A stretch of DNA of 64,000 nt from CALRWV02 sp943371965. GTDB taxonomy: Bacteria; Bacteroidota; JABWAT01. A program made the position numbers and the translations under genes. The stretch's first letter is position 1, and every line of letters starts with the position of its first letter. The DNA is taken from assembly GCA_943371965.1 (NCBI GenBank), contig CALRWV020000005.1, positions 62,001 to 126,000 of the forward strand, in the 5' to 3' direction. Positions 51,046-59,779 of this stretch are shown here, in pieces. Under the pieces are notes generated by a model, which had not been told where the DNA came from, searched no databases, and saw nothing but the letters and a program-made list of their open reading frames with translations.

Positions 51046-52095
51046 ATGACAAAACTGAAAAACGACCTGATTTTAAGAGCGGCAAGAAAACAACCCATTG
51101 AACGCACACCTGTCTGGTTCATGCGTCAGGCAGGAAGATATTTGCCTGAATACCGAGCTGTTAGGGAGAAACATGATTTTCTTGAAATGTGCAAATCTCC
51201 CGAATTGGCATCAGAGGTGACTGTTCAACCTGTTGATTTGATTGGTGTAGATGCCGCAATTATATTTTCGGATATTTTGGTTGTACCGGAAGCAATGGGA
51301 ATGCAGCTTGAAATGATTGAATCAAAAGGTCCGGTTTTTCATAATCCAATCCGTTCTGCTTCTGATTTCGGCAGACTGAATATTCTGGATGCTCAGACTG
51401 ATTTGAGTTATGTGATGGATGCAATCAGAATGACAAAGAAAAAATTGGATAACCGTGTACCATTGATCGGATTTTCCGGTGCACCATGGACTTTGCTGAC
51501 CTACATGGTTGAAGGGAAATCATCCAAAGATTTCCGTTATACAAAAGAAATGATTTTCAACCGTCCGAAAGATGCTCATAAATTGCTGAAGGATTTGTCA
51601 TTTGCCGTTACTGATTATCTCATCGCTCAAATTGAAGCCGGTGCGGATATGGTCCAGATTTTTGATTCATGGGCATCAGCACTTTCACCTCATCACTATG
51701 AAGAATTCGGTTTGCAGTATATTGAATTTATTGTTGATGCGCTGAAAATGACAGATGTTCCAGTAATTGTTTTTTCAAAAGGAGCTAACCAGTCACTTCA
51801 AAAACTATCGCAATGCGGTGCTGCAGTTGTTGGGGTGGACTGGACAATTTCTTTGGATGAAGCAAAAAGACAAATCGGAAAAAATGTTGCACTTCAGGGA
51901 AATATGGATCCGTGCATGCTGTATGCAGAACCTAAAATCATTGAAGAAGAAGTTCAACGGATATTGGCACAGTATGGCCCTGAAACAGGTCATATTTTCA
52001 ATCTGGGTCACGGAATATTACCGGATGTAAATCCTGAAAATGCAAAAGCATTTGTCAATGCAGTTAAAAAGTATTCAGTTAGAAACGCAAACTGA
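51046..52095 (+). CDS. hemE: Uroporphyrinogen decarboxylase
   Basis: 349 residues, the usual length. It decarboxylates the four acetate arms of uroporphyrinogen III to give coproporphyrinogen III. Motifs: PVWFMRQAGRYLPEYR (24-39; the Arg contacts), the FSDILVVPEAMGM substrate loop, IGFSGAPWTLLTYM, FDSWAS and GHGILPDVNPENA near the end. The next gene is a HemN homologue, i.e. the following step, though that protein lacks the catalytic motif. The gap between them holds a perfect 29-bp palindrome. Confidence 0.97.
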   Translation: MTKLKNDLILRAARKQPIERTPVWFMRQAGRYLPEYRAVREKHDFLEMCKSPELASEVTVQPVDLIGVDAAIIFSDILVVPEAMGMQLEMIESKGPVFHNPIRSASDFGRLNILDAQTDLSYVMDAIRMTKKKLDNRVPLIGFSGAPWTLLTYMVEGKSSKDFRYTKEMIFNRPKDAHKLLKDLSFAVTDYLIAQIEAGADMVQIFDSWASALSPHHYEEFGLQYIEFIVDALKMTDVPVIVFSKGANQSLQKLSQCGAAVVGVDWTISLDEAKRQIGKNVALQGNMDPCMLYAEPKIIEEEVQRILAQYGPETGHIFNLGHGILPDVNPENAKAFVNAVKKYSVRNAN

Positions 52096-52121
52096 TTTTA
52101 AAATTCGTTAAAATTGCGACT

Positions 52122-52195
52122 TGTCATTGCGAGGTACTCCGAAGCAATCTATACATTTGAAAATTGAGATTGCTTCGGAGTACCTCGCAATGACA
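52122..52195. repeat. Perfect 29-bp inverted repeat between hemE and the HemN homologue
   Basis: The left arm 52122-52150 (TGTCATTGCGAGG...GAAGCAATCT) and right arm 52167-52195 are exact inverted copies around a 16-base loop. It belongs to the widespread TGTCATTGCGAGG...GCAATCT palindrome class and shares its TGTCATT end with the imperfect one at 2921-3012. In RNA it would form a very stable hairpin, which could lower read-through into, or set mRNA stability of, the downstream gene. Confidence 0.9.
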
Positions 52196-52227
52196 GAAAA
52201 TAAAATAATCGTAAAATTGGATTCAAA

Positions 52228-53439
52228 ATGTTACCTGAAGAATTACAGATCCTTCAATCGCTTCTGAAAAAATATCCGAAACCGGAAGCAAATTATTTCA
52301 CCTATCCACTTCCAAAAAACTGGAAAAAAGGACTTACCCAAATTCAATTTGGAAAAATTCTTGAACATCTTGCAACTCTTGGCGATGAAAGTATCACTTT
52401 GCATATTTCATTTCCTGAAAATTCAGATGAAGCTTTTTTGAATCTGAAAAGGGAAATTGAACTTGCAGCAACATCCATTAACGGTAAGCCGATTGTCAAC
52501 AGAATCTTTTTTGAATCAGATTGTATTTCAGCTGAAAATGCCATTGACATCATTTACATTCTGAACGAAAACTTCAAAATTGATTACCGCGGAGATATTT
52601 CTCTTACAATTGATCCTGAAAATTTTACCGAAGAAAATCTGGAATCACTGACTGATGAAGGATTCAATGATTTCCACTTTGATTTTACCGAGGTATTTCA
52701 AACAGATTCAGCAAAGACGGAGCAGATTGCAAGGTTGCTCCTGAAATTCCAAAACAGCGGTGCAAAATCAACTGAGTTGTCATTCATTTACGGGTATGAA
52801 AGACAGACTGAGGATTCCGCAGAAGAACTGCTTGAAAAAATATTGAAATTCCATCCAACCAGACTGGTATTGAAACCGCATTCAAAGGAAAACCCGAATT
52901 ACGGAATGTATTTTTTTATCAAAGATTTTCTTGAAAAAAAAGGGTGGTATTTTATCGGGAATGATTTGCTGGCAGAAGAAATTGATGAATGGGTTGAAGC
53001 GCAGAATACCGGAAAACTTGGTGTCAACAGTTTTGGTTACCGCATCAATAACTCCCGTCACGTACTCGGTTTCGGCAAAAATTCAATCAGCTTTCTGGTT
53101 GATGTTTACATAAAAGGAAATTCAGACAATACTTATGAATCAGAATTGAAAGCTGATCATTTTCCAGTCAATTATTATTTCCCTATGAAGCTTGATGATA
53201 AAATCAGAAAATATACCATCACAAGTCTGATATGCAATTTTGTTATCTTTTTTGATGAATTTAAAATTGCAACCGGTGAAGATTTCATTGTTTATTTTTC
53301 TGAAGATTTGGTTGCGATGAAACCGGAAATTGAAGATGGTTTAATTGATCTGTTGCCTGACAGATTTTTGATTTCATCTAAAGGTGAATTGTTTTTGAAT
53401 CATATTCTCAGCCGTTTTGATAAATTTCTGAAATTATAA
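52228..53439 (+). CDS. HemN homologue lacking the radical-SAM motif
   Basis: 403 residues, aligning end to end with oxygen-independent coproporphyrinogen III dehydrogenase HemN. Matches: FTYPLPKNW (24-32), IDPENFTEENLESLTDEGFN (128-147), FIYGYERQT (186-194), YFIGNDLLAEEIDEWVEAQN (241-260), a GYR...LGFGKNSIS block (270-287), YTITSLICNF (329-338) and a C-terminal DGLIDLLPDRFLISSKGELFLN. The CxxxCxxC motif of HemN should fall near residues 62-72 but there are no cysteines there; the protein has only Cys99 and Cys336. GGGTP is replaced by a stretch around ESDCI (96-100). It cannot bind the [4Fe-4S]/SAM pair. Its place next to hemE argues for a retained heme-related, non-catalytic role, such as porphyrinogen binding or regulation. 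Confidence 0.88.
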   Translation: MLPEELQILQSLLKKYPKPEANYFTYPLPKNWKKGLTQIQFGKILEHLATLGDESITLHISFPENSDEAFLNLKREIELAATSINGKPIVNRIFFESDCISAENAIDIIYILNENFKIDYRGDISLTIDPENFTEENLESLTDEGFNDFHFDFTEVFQTDSAKTEQIARLLLKFQNSGAKSTELSFIYGYERQTEDSAEELLEKILKFHPTRLVLKPHSKENPNYGMYFFIKDFLEKKGWYFIGNDLLAEEIDEWVEAQNTGKLGVNSFGYRINNSRHVLGFGKNSISFLVDVYIKGNSDNTYESELKADHFPVNYYFPMKLDDKIRKYTITSLICNFVIFFDEFKIATGEDFIVYFSEDLVAMKPEIEDGLIDLLPDRFLISSKGELFLNHILSRFDKFLKL

Positions 53440-53711
53440 ACCTAATTGGCTTTTAATTTCCACCGGAAAAAATTGTCACCCTTTTTTGGTAACTTGCAGT
53501 TACTTAAATATTAGAATTCCATGAAGTTCAAACAAAAAATAATCGGTTTTCTTATCCTGCTTTGGATCCGTTATAATTTCAACAAGAAAAAAGAATTTCT
53601 TGCCTTTTTGAAATAATGTAAATCTCAGCTGAATTTTTAATCCCTTCCATTGAAACCTTTCGTCAGAAAAAATTGTTTTGCTTCCCAGTAAGTCAAAGAA
53701 ATAGGAATTCC

Positions 53712-55982
53712 ATGAAAAAAATTGTCTCAGCATTTATTTCAATCATTTTATCAACGTTTGCTTCAAGTGCACAAACCGGTGGAAAAATTGTAGGGAATAT
53801 TACCGATCATTCTACCAGGGAAATCATAATTGGTGCAAATGTTTTAATCACCGGTACAACTATTGGAACTTCTACAGATGATGCCGGTAATTATTCATTT
53901 TCAAATTTAACTCCAGGGACATACAGATTAAAATATTCATACATTGGTTATAAAGACATAATAAAAACGGATATCGTTGTCAGCAATGTCAGTTTCACAA
54001 AAATCAACGTTGAACTTTATCCCGCTGATTTTGAGTTGGCAGCGGTAACTGTTACTGCAGATTATTATCAGAAAAACACCGATGCAGTTACGAGTCTTCA
54101 AACATTTTCATACGAAGAAATCCGCCGATCTCCCGGTGGACTTGAAGATGTTATCCGTGCAGTTTCTGTAGTTCCAGGTGTTGGAACTCAGGCAAACGGA
54201 CGAAATGATCTTATTGTTAGAGGTGGTGGACCGGCAGAAAATCTGTCCTTGATTGACGGTCTTGAAATTCAGAATATCAATCACTTTGGAGCGGCTGGAG
54301 CAACCGGTGGACCTTTAACTTTGGTAAATCTTGATTTTGTTGAGGGAACTGATTTTTCCACAGGTGGATTTGGTGTACGGTACGGTGATAAATTATCGTC
54401 GGTGTTGAACATAACACTTCGCGAGGGAAGAACTGACCGTTTGGGTGGAAAAGCCACTATCAGTGCAACACAATTTGGAGCCAATCTGGAAGGACCGGTT
54501 TCGAAAGATGGCAATTTTCTTTTTTCTGTCCGACGATCTTATCTGGACTGGATTTTTAAAGCTGCTGGTTTTGGCTTCATTCCAGAATATTGGGATTTTC
54601 AGGGGAAATATGTTCAGCGTTTGAACGCTGAAAACCGTCTTGAAGTTTTTGCAATTGTCGGTTTGGATAATGTTGCACTGAACAATGAAACCAGTGAAAA
54701 ACGTGTTTCCAATTCACGGATTCTTGGAAGCGATCAGAATAATTACATTACCGGGATTACGTGGCGGAAATTTCTGTCAAACGGGTTTATGAACATGACA
54801 GTTGGAACATCCTACACAAATTCGGATGCCAGTCAGGCTGATTCAAATCTGGTTAAAACTTTTACAAATAAAACGTATGAAATGGAAAATTCAGTCAGGC
54901 TGGAATGGATCGGAAATGTTTCCGGTCTGGGTGAACTGACAGTTGGCTCACAGTATAAAATGATCAAAGCCAATTCTGATCTTAATGTTCCAAATCTAAC
55001 AACTTCATTTGGAGATTCCTTCAATATTGTAAACTACAACAATACCCTTGATGCACACAAACTTGCTTTGTATTCCCAGATTGCTTCGGAAGTTGGTAAT
55101 TTTGATTATGTTGCCGGTTTGCGTCTTGATTATTTTTCAGCAATCGATCAGAAAATGGTTTTATCTCCCAGAATTGCAGCAGGTTATAATTTAAATGGAA
55201 AAAACAGGATTACAGCCAGTGTTGGACTTTATCATCAATCACCAAGTTATATTTGGTTGGCTAACAATAAAGCCAATGAACAGTTGAAGCAATTGCAATC
55301 GGTTCAAACTGTAATCGGCTATGAATATATGCTGAGACCTGATACCAAATTCAAAATTGAAGGATATTACAAAGACTATAAAAATTATCCTGCAAGTACC
55401 CAGCGGAAATATCTGATTTTATCGAATACAGGTTCCGGTTTTGGAAATGAAGGATTTACCAATTTCGGATTCGATAATCTGATCAGTGAAGGAACAGGAT
55501 TTGCAAAAGGGATCGAAATTCAGATTCAGAAAAAGCTGAGCGAAATCAAATGTTATGGCATTGCTTCATTGAGCATCAATGATGTTCAATTTATTCCTCT
55601 CGACGGGAAATCTTATCCTGGAAGTTATAATCAGCCAATTATTTTCAATATTGCAGGTGGTTATCAATTTTCAAATCAGTGGGAAGTTGCATTGAAATTC
55701 AGAGTTGCAAGTGGATTGCCTTACACTCCTTTCAATTCAGACGGAACCCAGGATTATTCGAAATTCAATTCGAAATCTTTTGATGTACTTCATCAATTGG
55801 ATGTTCGTGTTGACAGACGCTGGAACTTTACTGACTGGAACCTGATAACTTATATTGATATCCAGAATATTTACGGAAGAAAAAATCAGTTCAGCATTCA
55901 ATGGGATTCGCAGAAAAACGAAATCCTGAAACAAAAAGGAATTGGTGTTTTACCGACAATTGGTATTACGGCAGAATTTTAA
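53712..55982 (+). CDS. TonB-dependent outer-membrane receptor with CarboxypepD_reg-like domain
   Basis: 756 residues from ATG 53712 (AGGAA five bases upstream). Signal peptide to about residue 20 (ASSAQ). A CarboxypepD_reg-like beta domain (about 22-108; GKIVGNITDHSTREIIIGANV, GTSTDDAGNYSFSNL). The plug (about 118-240) has SPGGLEDVIRAVSVVPGV, IVRGGGPAENLSLIDGLEI and GGPLTLVNL. The rest is the 22-strand barrel, closing in GVLPTIGITAEF with a terminal Phe, as outer-membrane proteins do. The cargo is unknown. Truncated copies of this 3' end lie before each giant gene downstream. It is followed by a terminator. Confidence 0.93.
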   Translation: MKKIVSAFISIILSTFASSAQTGGKIVGNITDHSTREIIIGANVLITGTTIGTSTDDAGNYSFSNLTPGTYRLKYSYIGYKDIIKTDIVVSNVSFTKINVELYPADFELAAVTVTADYYQKNTDAVTSLQTFSYEEIRRSPGGLEDVIRAVSVVPGVGTQANGRNDLIVRGGGPAENLSLIDGLEIQNINHFGAAGATGGPLTLVNLDFVEGTDFSTGGFGVRYGDKLSSVLNITLREGRTDRLGGKATISATQFGANLEGPVSKDGNFLFSVRRSYLDWIFKAAGFGFIPEYWDFQGKYVQRLNAENRLEVFAIVGLDNVALNNETSEKRVSNSRILGSDQNNYITGITWRKFLSNGFMNMTVGTSYTNSDASQADSNLVKTFTNKTYEMENSVRLEWIGNVSGLGELTVGSQYKMIKANSDLNVPNLTTSFGDSFNIVNYNNTLDAHKLALYSQIASEVGNFDYVAGLRLDYFSAIDQKMVLSPRIAAGYNLNGKNRITASVGLYHQSPSYIWLANNKANEQLKQLQSVQTVIGYEYMLRPDTKFKIEGYYKDYKNYPASTQRKYLILSNTGSGFGNEGFTNFGFDNLISEGTGFAKGIEIQIQKKLSEIKCYGIASLSINDVQFIPLDGKSYPGSYNQPIIFNIAGGYQFSNQWEVALKFRVASGLPYTPFNSDGTQDYSKFNSKSFDVLHQLDVRVDRRWNFTDWNLITYIDIQNIYGRKNQFSIQWDSQKNEILKQKGIGVLPTIGITAEF

Positions 55983-56017
55983 TTCGAAATAACTGGATTT
56001 ATTTTTGTTTAAACATG

Positions 56018-56042
56018 AAGGCGGAAATTTTTTCGCCTTTTT
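56018..56042 (+). terminator. Terminator after the TonB receptor
   Basis: AAGGCGGAA (56018-56026) pairs with TTTCGCCTT (56031-56039; one G-U pair) and is followed by T residues. The same hairpin, with the perfect TTCCGCC arm, recurs after each of the two giant genes. Confidence 0.82.
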
Positions 56043-56057
56043 ATTTACAGGTGATTG

Positions 56058-56168
56058 TTGGAAAAACCAAAAGCAGTTGAATTTCTTTCCGATGGAATGG
56101 ACAGTACTGTTTGTGTTGCTGAAGCTATCGAAGCAGGATTTAAACCTTGCACTTTAGTATTCAATTAG
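56058..56168 (+). pseudogene. Truncated queC 5' remnant (copy A)
   Basis: From TTG 56058 the frame reads EKPKAVEFLSDGMDSTVCVA..., clearly the start of QueC as in the intact gene at 63003. It stops after 36 codons at TAG (56166-56168), where homology to queC ends and homology to the receptor's 3' end begins. The ATP-pyrophosphatase loop SGGMDST is changed to SDGMDST. It is preceded by the same terminator-leader sequence as intact queC. Confidence 0.85.
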
Positions 56169-56244
56169 ATTCGCAGACAAATTAAATCATAAAAGAACAG
56201 AAATCGGTGTTTTGCCGACAATTGGAGTGCCGACAGAATTTTAA
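56169..56244 (+). pseudogene. Truncated TonB-receptor 3' remnant (copy A)
   Basis: ATTCGCAGA...AAATC...GGTGTTTTGCCGACAATTGGAGTGCCGACAGAATTTTAA repeats the last ~75 bases of the receptor gene (GVLPTIGI..EF* end, with a few changes and small indels). It joins directly to the queC remnant, so the two mark a duplication junction. Confidence 0.82.
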
Positions 56245-56321
56245 AATTAAGGTCTCCTATTTACTTATCGTTTTACTTTTCCTAAATTTAACTAGACAGT
56301 AAAAATAAGATAGGTGAAAAA

Positions 56322-59300
56322 ATGAAAACCCCGACTCATTTTCGCCAAAAGTCCCATTTGGCGAAAGAATTGATTTGTATATTATTTTGTGCAATTATTT
56401 TCCCGAACAACCTCTTTGCACAAAAACCGGATTCCGATAAAAGACTCACTAAAGAATTAACCGATAATCATTACATGGCAATTGATGTCAACAATATAAA
56501 AATGTGGATGTCGAATAACGGAAGCAATGCATATAGCTCAAATGCAGCTGGCAGTGGTTTTTACTGGCCAAAAGGGTCAGTACAAACTGCAATTTATCAA
56601 GATGGTGTTGTTTGGGGAGGAAAAGTAAGAAATAAAAATACTAAATTGTTGGAAATTAGAGTAGGGGGATCTACCTACAGATCTGGTCTGCAACCGGGAA
56701 AGACTCTGACTATTGGAGGTAGCGTTTTTGCGGATGATCCACAAAAATCGAAATACAGAGTTTACAAAATTGACAAAAACCTGAATGAGCTGAAAAAAAT
56801 GTCTGATGATGAACTTATCTATAACGGATATACATGGCATGATATTAGTCAAATGGAAGGTGACTATAACAATTGGCCTATTTCTGACGGTGCTCCTTCA
56901 AATCCAGATGGAAGTCCCAAATTTATTGGCGATCAGACATTATGGTATGTTGCGAATGATTTGAATGAAAATAAAACATCTTCTTTTTATGGATCAAAAA
57001 CCATAGGCATTGAAATGCAAAAGACAGTTTGGGGGGTTAAAGATTACGGGTTACTGAGTAACGTGGTATTCACTCAAACGAAAATTATAAATACATCAAA
57101 AGATACAATTTATGATATGTATTTTTCATTATGGGCAGATCCAGATTTAGGTAACGCAGAAGACGATTTGGTTGGCTGTGATACTTCACTTAATTTAGGA
57201 TTTATCTATAATGGTAAAGAAAAAGATGCTATATATAGTGACGGAGCTCCACCTGCTTTAGGATATTTGTTGCTTTCAGGAGGAACAATCAAAGGAAATA
57301 ATTCAGACAGTGCTTTTATTGATTTTCAATGGAAGCGAGGATTGAAATCTACTGGAATGGGTTCATTTATTTATTATAATCATGGTACAAACCCATATCC
57401 TGAACCTTCTACAGTTAATATGCTTTATAATTATCAGAAAGGCTTGACTAGTTCAGGATTACCATACATTGATACCCAAACCGGTTTACCCACCCATTTT
57501 GTTTACAGCGGAGACCCAACAACCGGTTCCGGTTCAATAAATGATTCACCAAGGGAAATAAGAACAATGGTAAACTCCCAACCATTTATTATGCTGCCTG
57601 GAGACACTCAAACAATAGTTTATGCACATTTAATGGCAAGAGGGAATAAAAGCAGAATTGGTTCTGTATCAATACTCAAACATGATGCTGAACTTATCCG
57701 GATATTTTTTAAGTATGGAGGCAATTATCCTATACCACCTCCAACCCCAGTATTAAATGCAACTTCTCTTGATGAAAAAATTGTACTCTCTTGGGATGGA
57801 AATCAAAATCAAAACCAAATTGAAACCTGGAATTCAATGGGGTTTAAATTTGAAGGATACAATCTATACCAAATTCCATTGACTGATCCATATCCTAGTC
57901 TTAATACAAAAACAGCAAAATTACTGGCCAGTTTTGACTTGAAAAACAATATTTTTTTTGTTTCTGAAAAGGGTTACGTAGAAGATATTGATGGGTACAG
58001 TTTCAAACCGAGATTGAACTTGAGTAATGATGGTCTCAACTATTATTATGAAATTGACCGCGATTTTTTTGACAATAATGGGTTTTTAAAAAACCACATT
58101 CCATATCGTTTTGCTCTTACTTCATTTGCAGTAAACCTCAATTTTAATGACTATTTAAAAGTTTTGGAATCTTTACCTGTAAAAGTTATTGAAGTTAAAC
58201 CGGCTTCTGTAATTCCGGGACTAAGTGATCAAACACAAAATGGAGAACAAATTAACCTAACAAAAACAGTTTCATTAACTGATTCAAAACCATGGATATC
58301 GGCAACAGTAAAGGAACCCCAACGGATTACAGGTGATATTTATTCAATTCAGGTTTCAGACACAAATAGTTTCGGGAGAGCTGTTTCATGGATTGTTGTT
58401 AATGAAACAAAAGGAAAGCAGGTAGGAAAATCGGAAGAAATTAATTTATCTTATACTTCTTATTCAGATGGTATTGAATTTAAGGTACGGGATGACGCTA
58501 TTCAGCAAACTTCAGGAATTGAACATGTTCTGATTACCGAATATAACGATGAATCAATCAATAATGGTGAAGGTGTTGATTTTTTTGGAAGGTACCCTGC
58601 TTATTCTGTACCCAATTTCAGGATAAATTATTACGCGAACAGTACTTCGCTAAACAGACTGAGACTTAATTCTGATGTCATGAATTACCGCGATTTTGAA
58701 CTCAGATTTACGCAAAACGGTTCGTGGGGATATTGGAAAGCGGATTCGCTGGTTGGAAAAGTTCCTTTTGAAATCTGGGATGTTACCAAAAATAAAAGAA
58801 TGATACCCTTGCTTCAATCTTATAAAGATTCAAGTGCAGGGAAATTTGATTACAGCAAAAATGGCATAAGTGACATCATTTATTTTTGTGATGGGGATTA
58901 TTCCAATTTTGAGTTGGATGTTTTGGATGGGAAATATGATGGAAATTCATTGTTTTTCAAAAGCTGTCCAATTGGAAATCTTACTATTGAGCTGTTATTT
59001 CCATATAATGATCTACCACCGAATGAAACCATCATTAAATTTGTAACAAACAAAGCGATGAGATTTGGTGAGAAATGGTCATTGGATACTAAAAATCTGG
59101 TAAGCCAGTCATCATCTCAAATATCAAAAAGTCAGTTGAATAAAATCAATGTTTTTCCAAATCCTTATTTCGGGAATTCATCACTGGAATACACAAAATA
59201 TTTCAGGGCTGTAACTTTTACTTATCTGCCAAAACATGCCAAAATAAATATTTTCACAATATCCGGTGTTCATGTCCGCACAATTGAGAAAAATGATGAC

Positions 59301-59447
59301 TCTCAATATGCAAAATGGGATTTGCTCAATGATTCACATCTTGTTGTAGCCTCAGGAGTTTATGTTGCTTATATAGAAACTGATTATGGATGTGAAATTT
59401 TGAAGTTGTCAATAATTCAGGAAGTTCCATATCTGGATAGAATTTAA
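56322..59447 (+). CDS. Giant T9SS-type secreted protein, copy 1
   Basis: 1041 residues. Signal peptide to about residue 34 (NNLFAQK). Residues ~50-480 are a long beta-rich part with repeated GDQTLWYVANDLN, MYFSLWADPDLGNAEDD and PGDTQTIVYAHLM. An FN3-like segment (about 485-560; PVLNATSLDEKIVLSWDG) follows, and residues 939-1041 form a T9SS-like C-terminal domain: INVFPNPYFGNSSLE, KINIFTISGVHVRTI and ASGVYVAYIE. No enzymatic motif is seen. It is probably a surface-exposed or secreted structural protein. Preceded by GGTGAAAAAATG and followed by the AAGGCGGAA hairpin. It is nearly identical at both ends with the gene at 59780, and clearly divergent in the middle. Confidence 0.88.
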   Translation: MKTPTHFRQKSHLAKELICILFCAIIFPNNLFAQKPDSDKRLTKELTDNHYMAIDVNNIKMWMSNNGSNAYSSNAAGSGFYWPKGSVQTAIYQDGVVWGGKVRNKNTKLLEIRVGGSTYRSGLQPGKTLTIGGSVFADDPQKSKYRVYKIDKNLNELKKMSDDELIYNGYTWHDISQMEGDYNNWPISDGAPSNPDGSPKFIGDQTLWYVANDLNENKTSSFYGSKTIGIEMQKTVWGVKDYGLLSNVVFTQTKIINTSKDTIYDMYFSLWADPDLGNAEDDLVGCDTSLNLGFIYNGKEKDAIYSDGAPPALGYLLLSGGTIKGNNSDSAFIDFQWKRGLKSTGMGSFIYYNHGTNPYPEPSTVNMLYNYQKGLTSSGLPYIDTQTGLPTHFVYSGDPTTGSGSINDSPREIRTMVNSQPFIMLPGDTQTIVYAHLMARGNKSRIGSVSILKHDAELIRIFFKYGGNYPIPPPTPVLNATSLDEKIVLSWDGNQNQNQIETWNSMGFKFEGYNLYQIPLTDPYPSLNTKTAKLLASFDLKNNIFFVSEKGYVEDIDGYSFKPRLNLSNDGLNYYYEIDRDFFDNNGFLKNHIPYRFALTSFAVNLNFNDYLKVLESLPVKVIEVKPASVIPGLSDQTQNGEQINLTKTVSLTDSKPWISATVKEPQRITGDIYSIQVSDTNSFGRAVSWIVVNETKGKQVGKSEEINLSYTSYSDGIEFKVRDDAIQQTSGIEHVLITEYNDESINNGEGVDFFGRYPAYSVPNFRINYYANSTSLNRLRLNSDVMNYRDFELRFTQNGSWGYWKADSLVGKVPFEIWDVTKNKRMIPLLQSYKDSSAGKFDYSKNGISDIIYFCDGDYSNFELDVLDGKYDGNSLFFKSCPIGNLTIELLFPYNDLPPNETIIKFVTNKAMRFGEKWSLDTKNLVSQSSSQISKSQLNKINVFPNPYFGNSSLEYTKYFRAVTFTYLPKHAKINIFTISGVHVRTIEKNDDSQYAKWDLLNDSHLVVASGVYVAYIETDYGCEILKLSIIQEVPYLDRI

Positions 59448-59485
59448 AGAAATACTTTTAAACTGTTAGATTTATTTTTGCAGTG

Positions 59486-59510
59486 AAGGCGGAAATTTTT
59501 CCGCCTTTTT
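59486..59510 (+). terminator. Terminator after giant gene copy 1
   Basis: A perfect 9-bp stem AAGGCGGAA (59486-59494) / TTCCGCCTT (59499-59507), loop ATTT, then T residues. It is a copy of the hairpins at 56018 and 62962. Confidence 0.85.
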
Positions 59511-59515
59511 AAAAA

Positions 59516-59626
59516 ATGGAAAAACCAAAAGCAATCGTTTCACTTTTGGTTGGAATGAAAAGAACTATTTGTGTTGGTGAAGCTTTTAACGCAGGATTTA
59601 AACCTTGTACTTTAGTATTCAATTAG
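59516..59626 (+). pseudogene. Truncated queC 5' remnant (copy B)
   Basis: ATG 59516 begins MEKPKAIVSLLVGMKRTICVGEAF..., a decayed QueC start in which the SGGMDST loop is now LVGMKRT. The frame ends after 36 codons at the same TAG position and with the same CTLVFN end as copy A. It is more diverged than copy A. Confidence 0.85.
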
Positions 59627-59702
59627 ATTCGCAGAAAAATTAAATCATAAAAGAACAGGAATCGGTGTTTTGCCGACAATTGGAGTGCCGACAGGATTTT
59701 AA
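59627..59702 (+). pseudogene. Truncated TonB-receptor 3' remnant (copy B)
   Basis: Nearly identical to copy A at 56169-56244: ATTCGCAGA, then ATCATAAAAGAACAGGAATC and GGTGTTTTGCCGACAATTGG, ending GGATTTTAA. It represents the same receptor 3' end joined to a queC start. Confidence 0.82.
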
Positions 59703-59779
59703 AATTAAGTGATCCTATTTACTTATTGCTTTACTTTTTCTGAATTTAACAAGACAGATAAAATAAGATAGGTGAAAAA

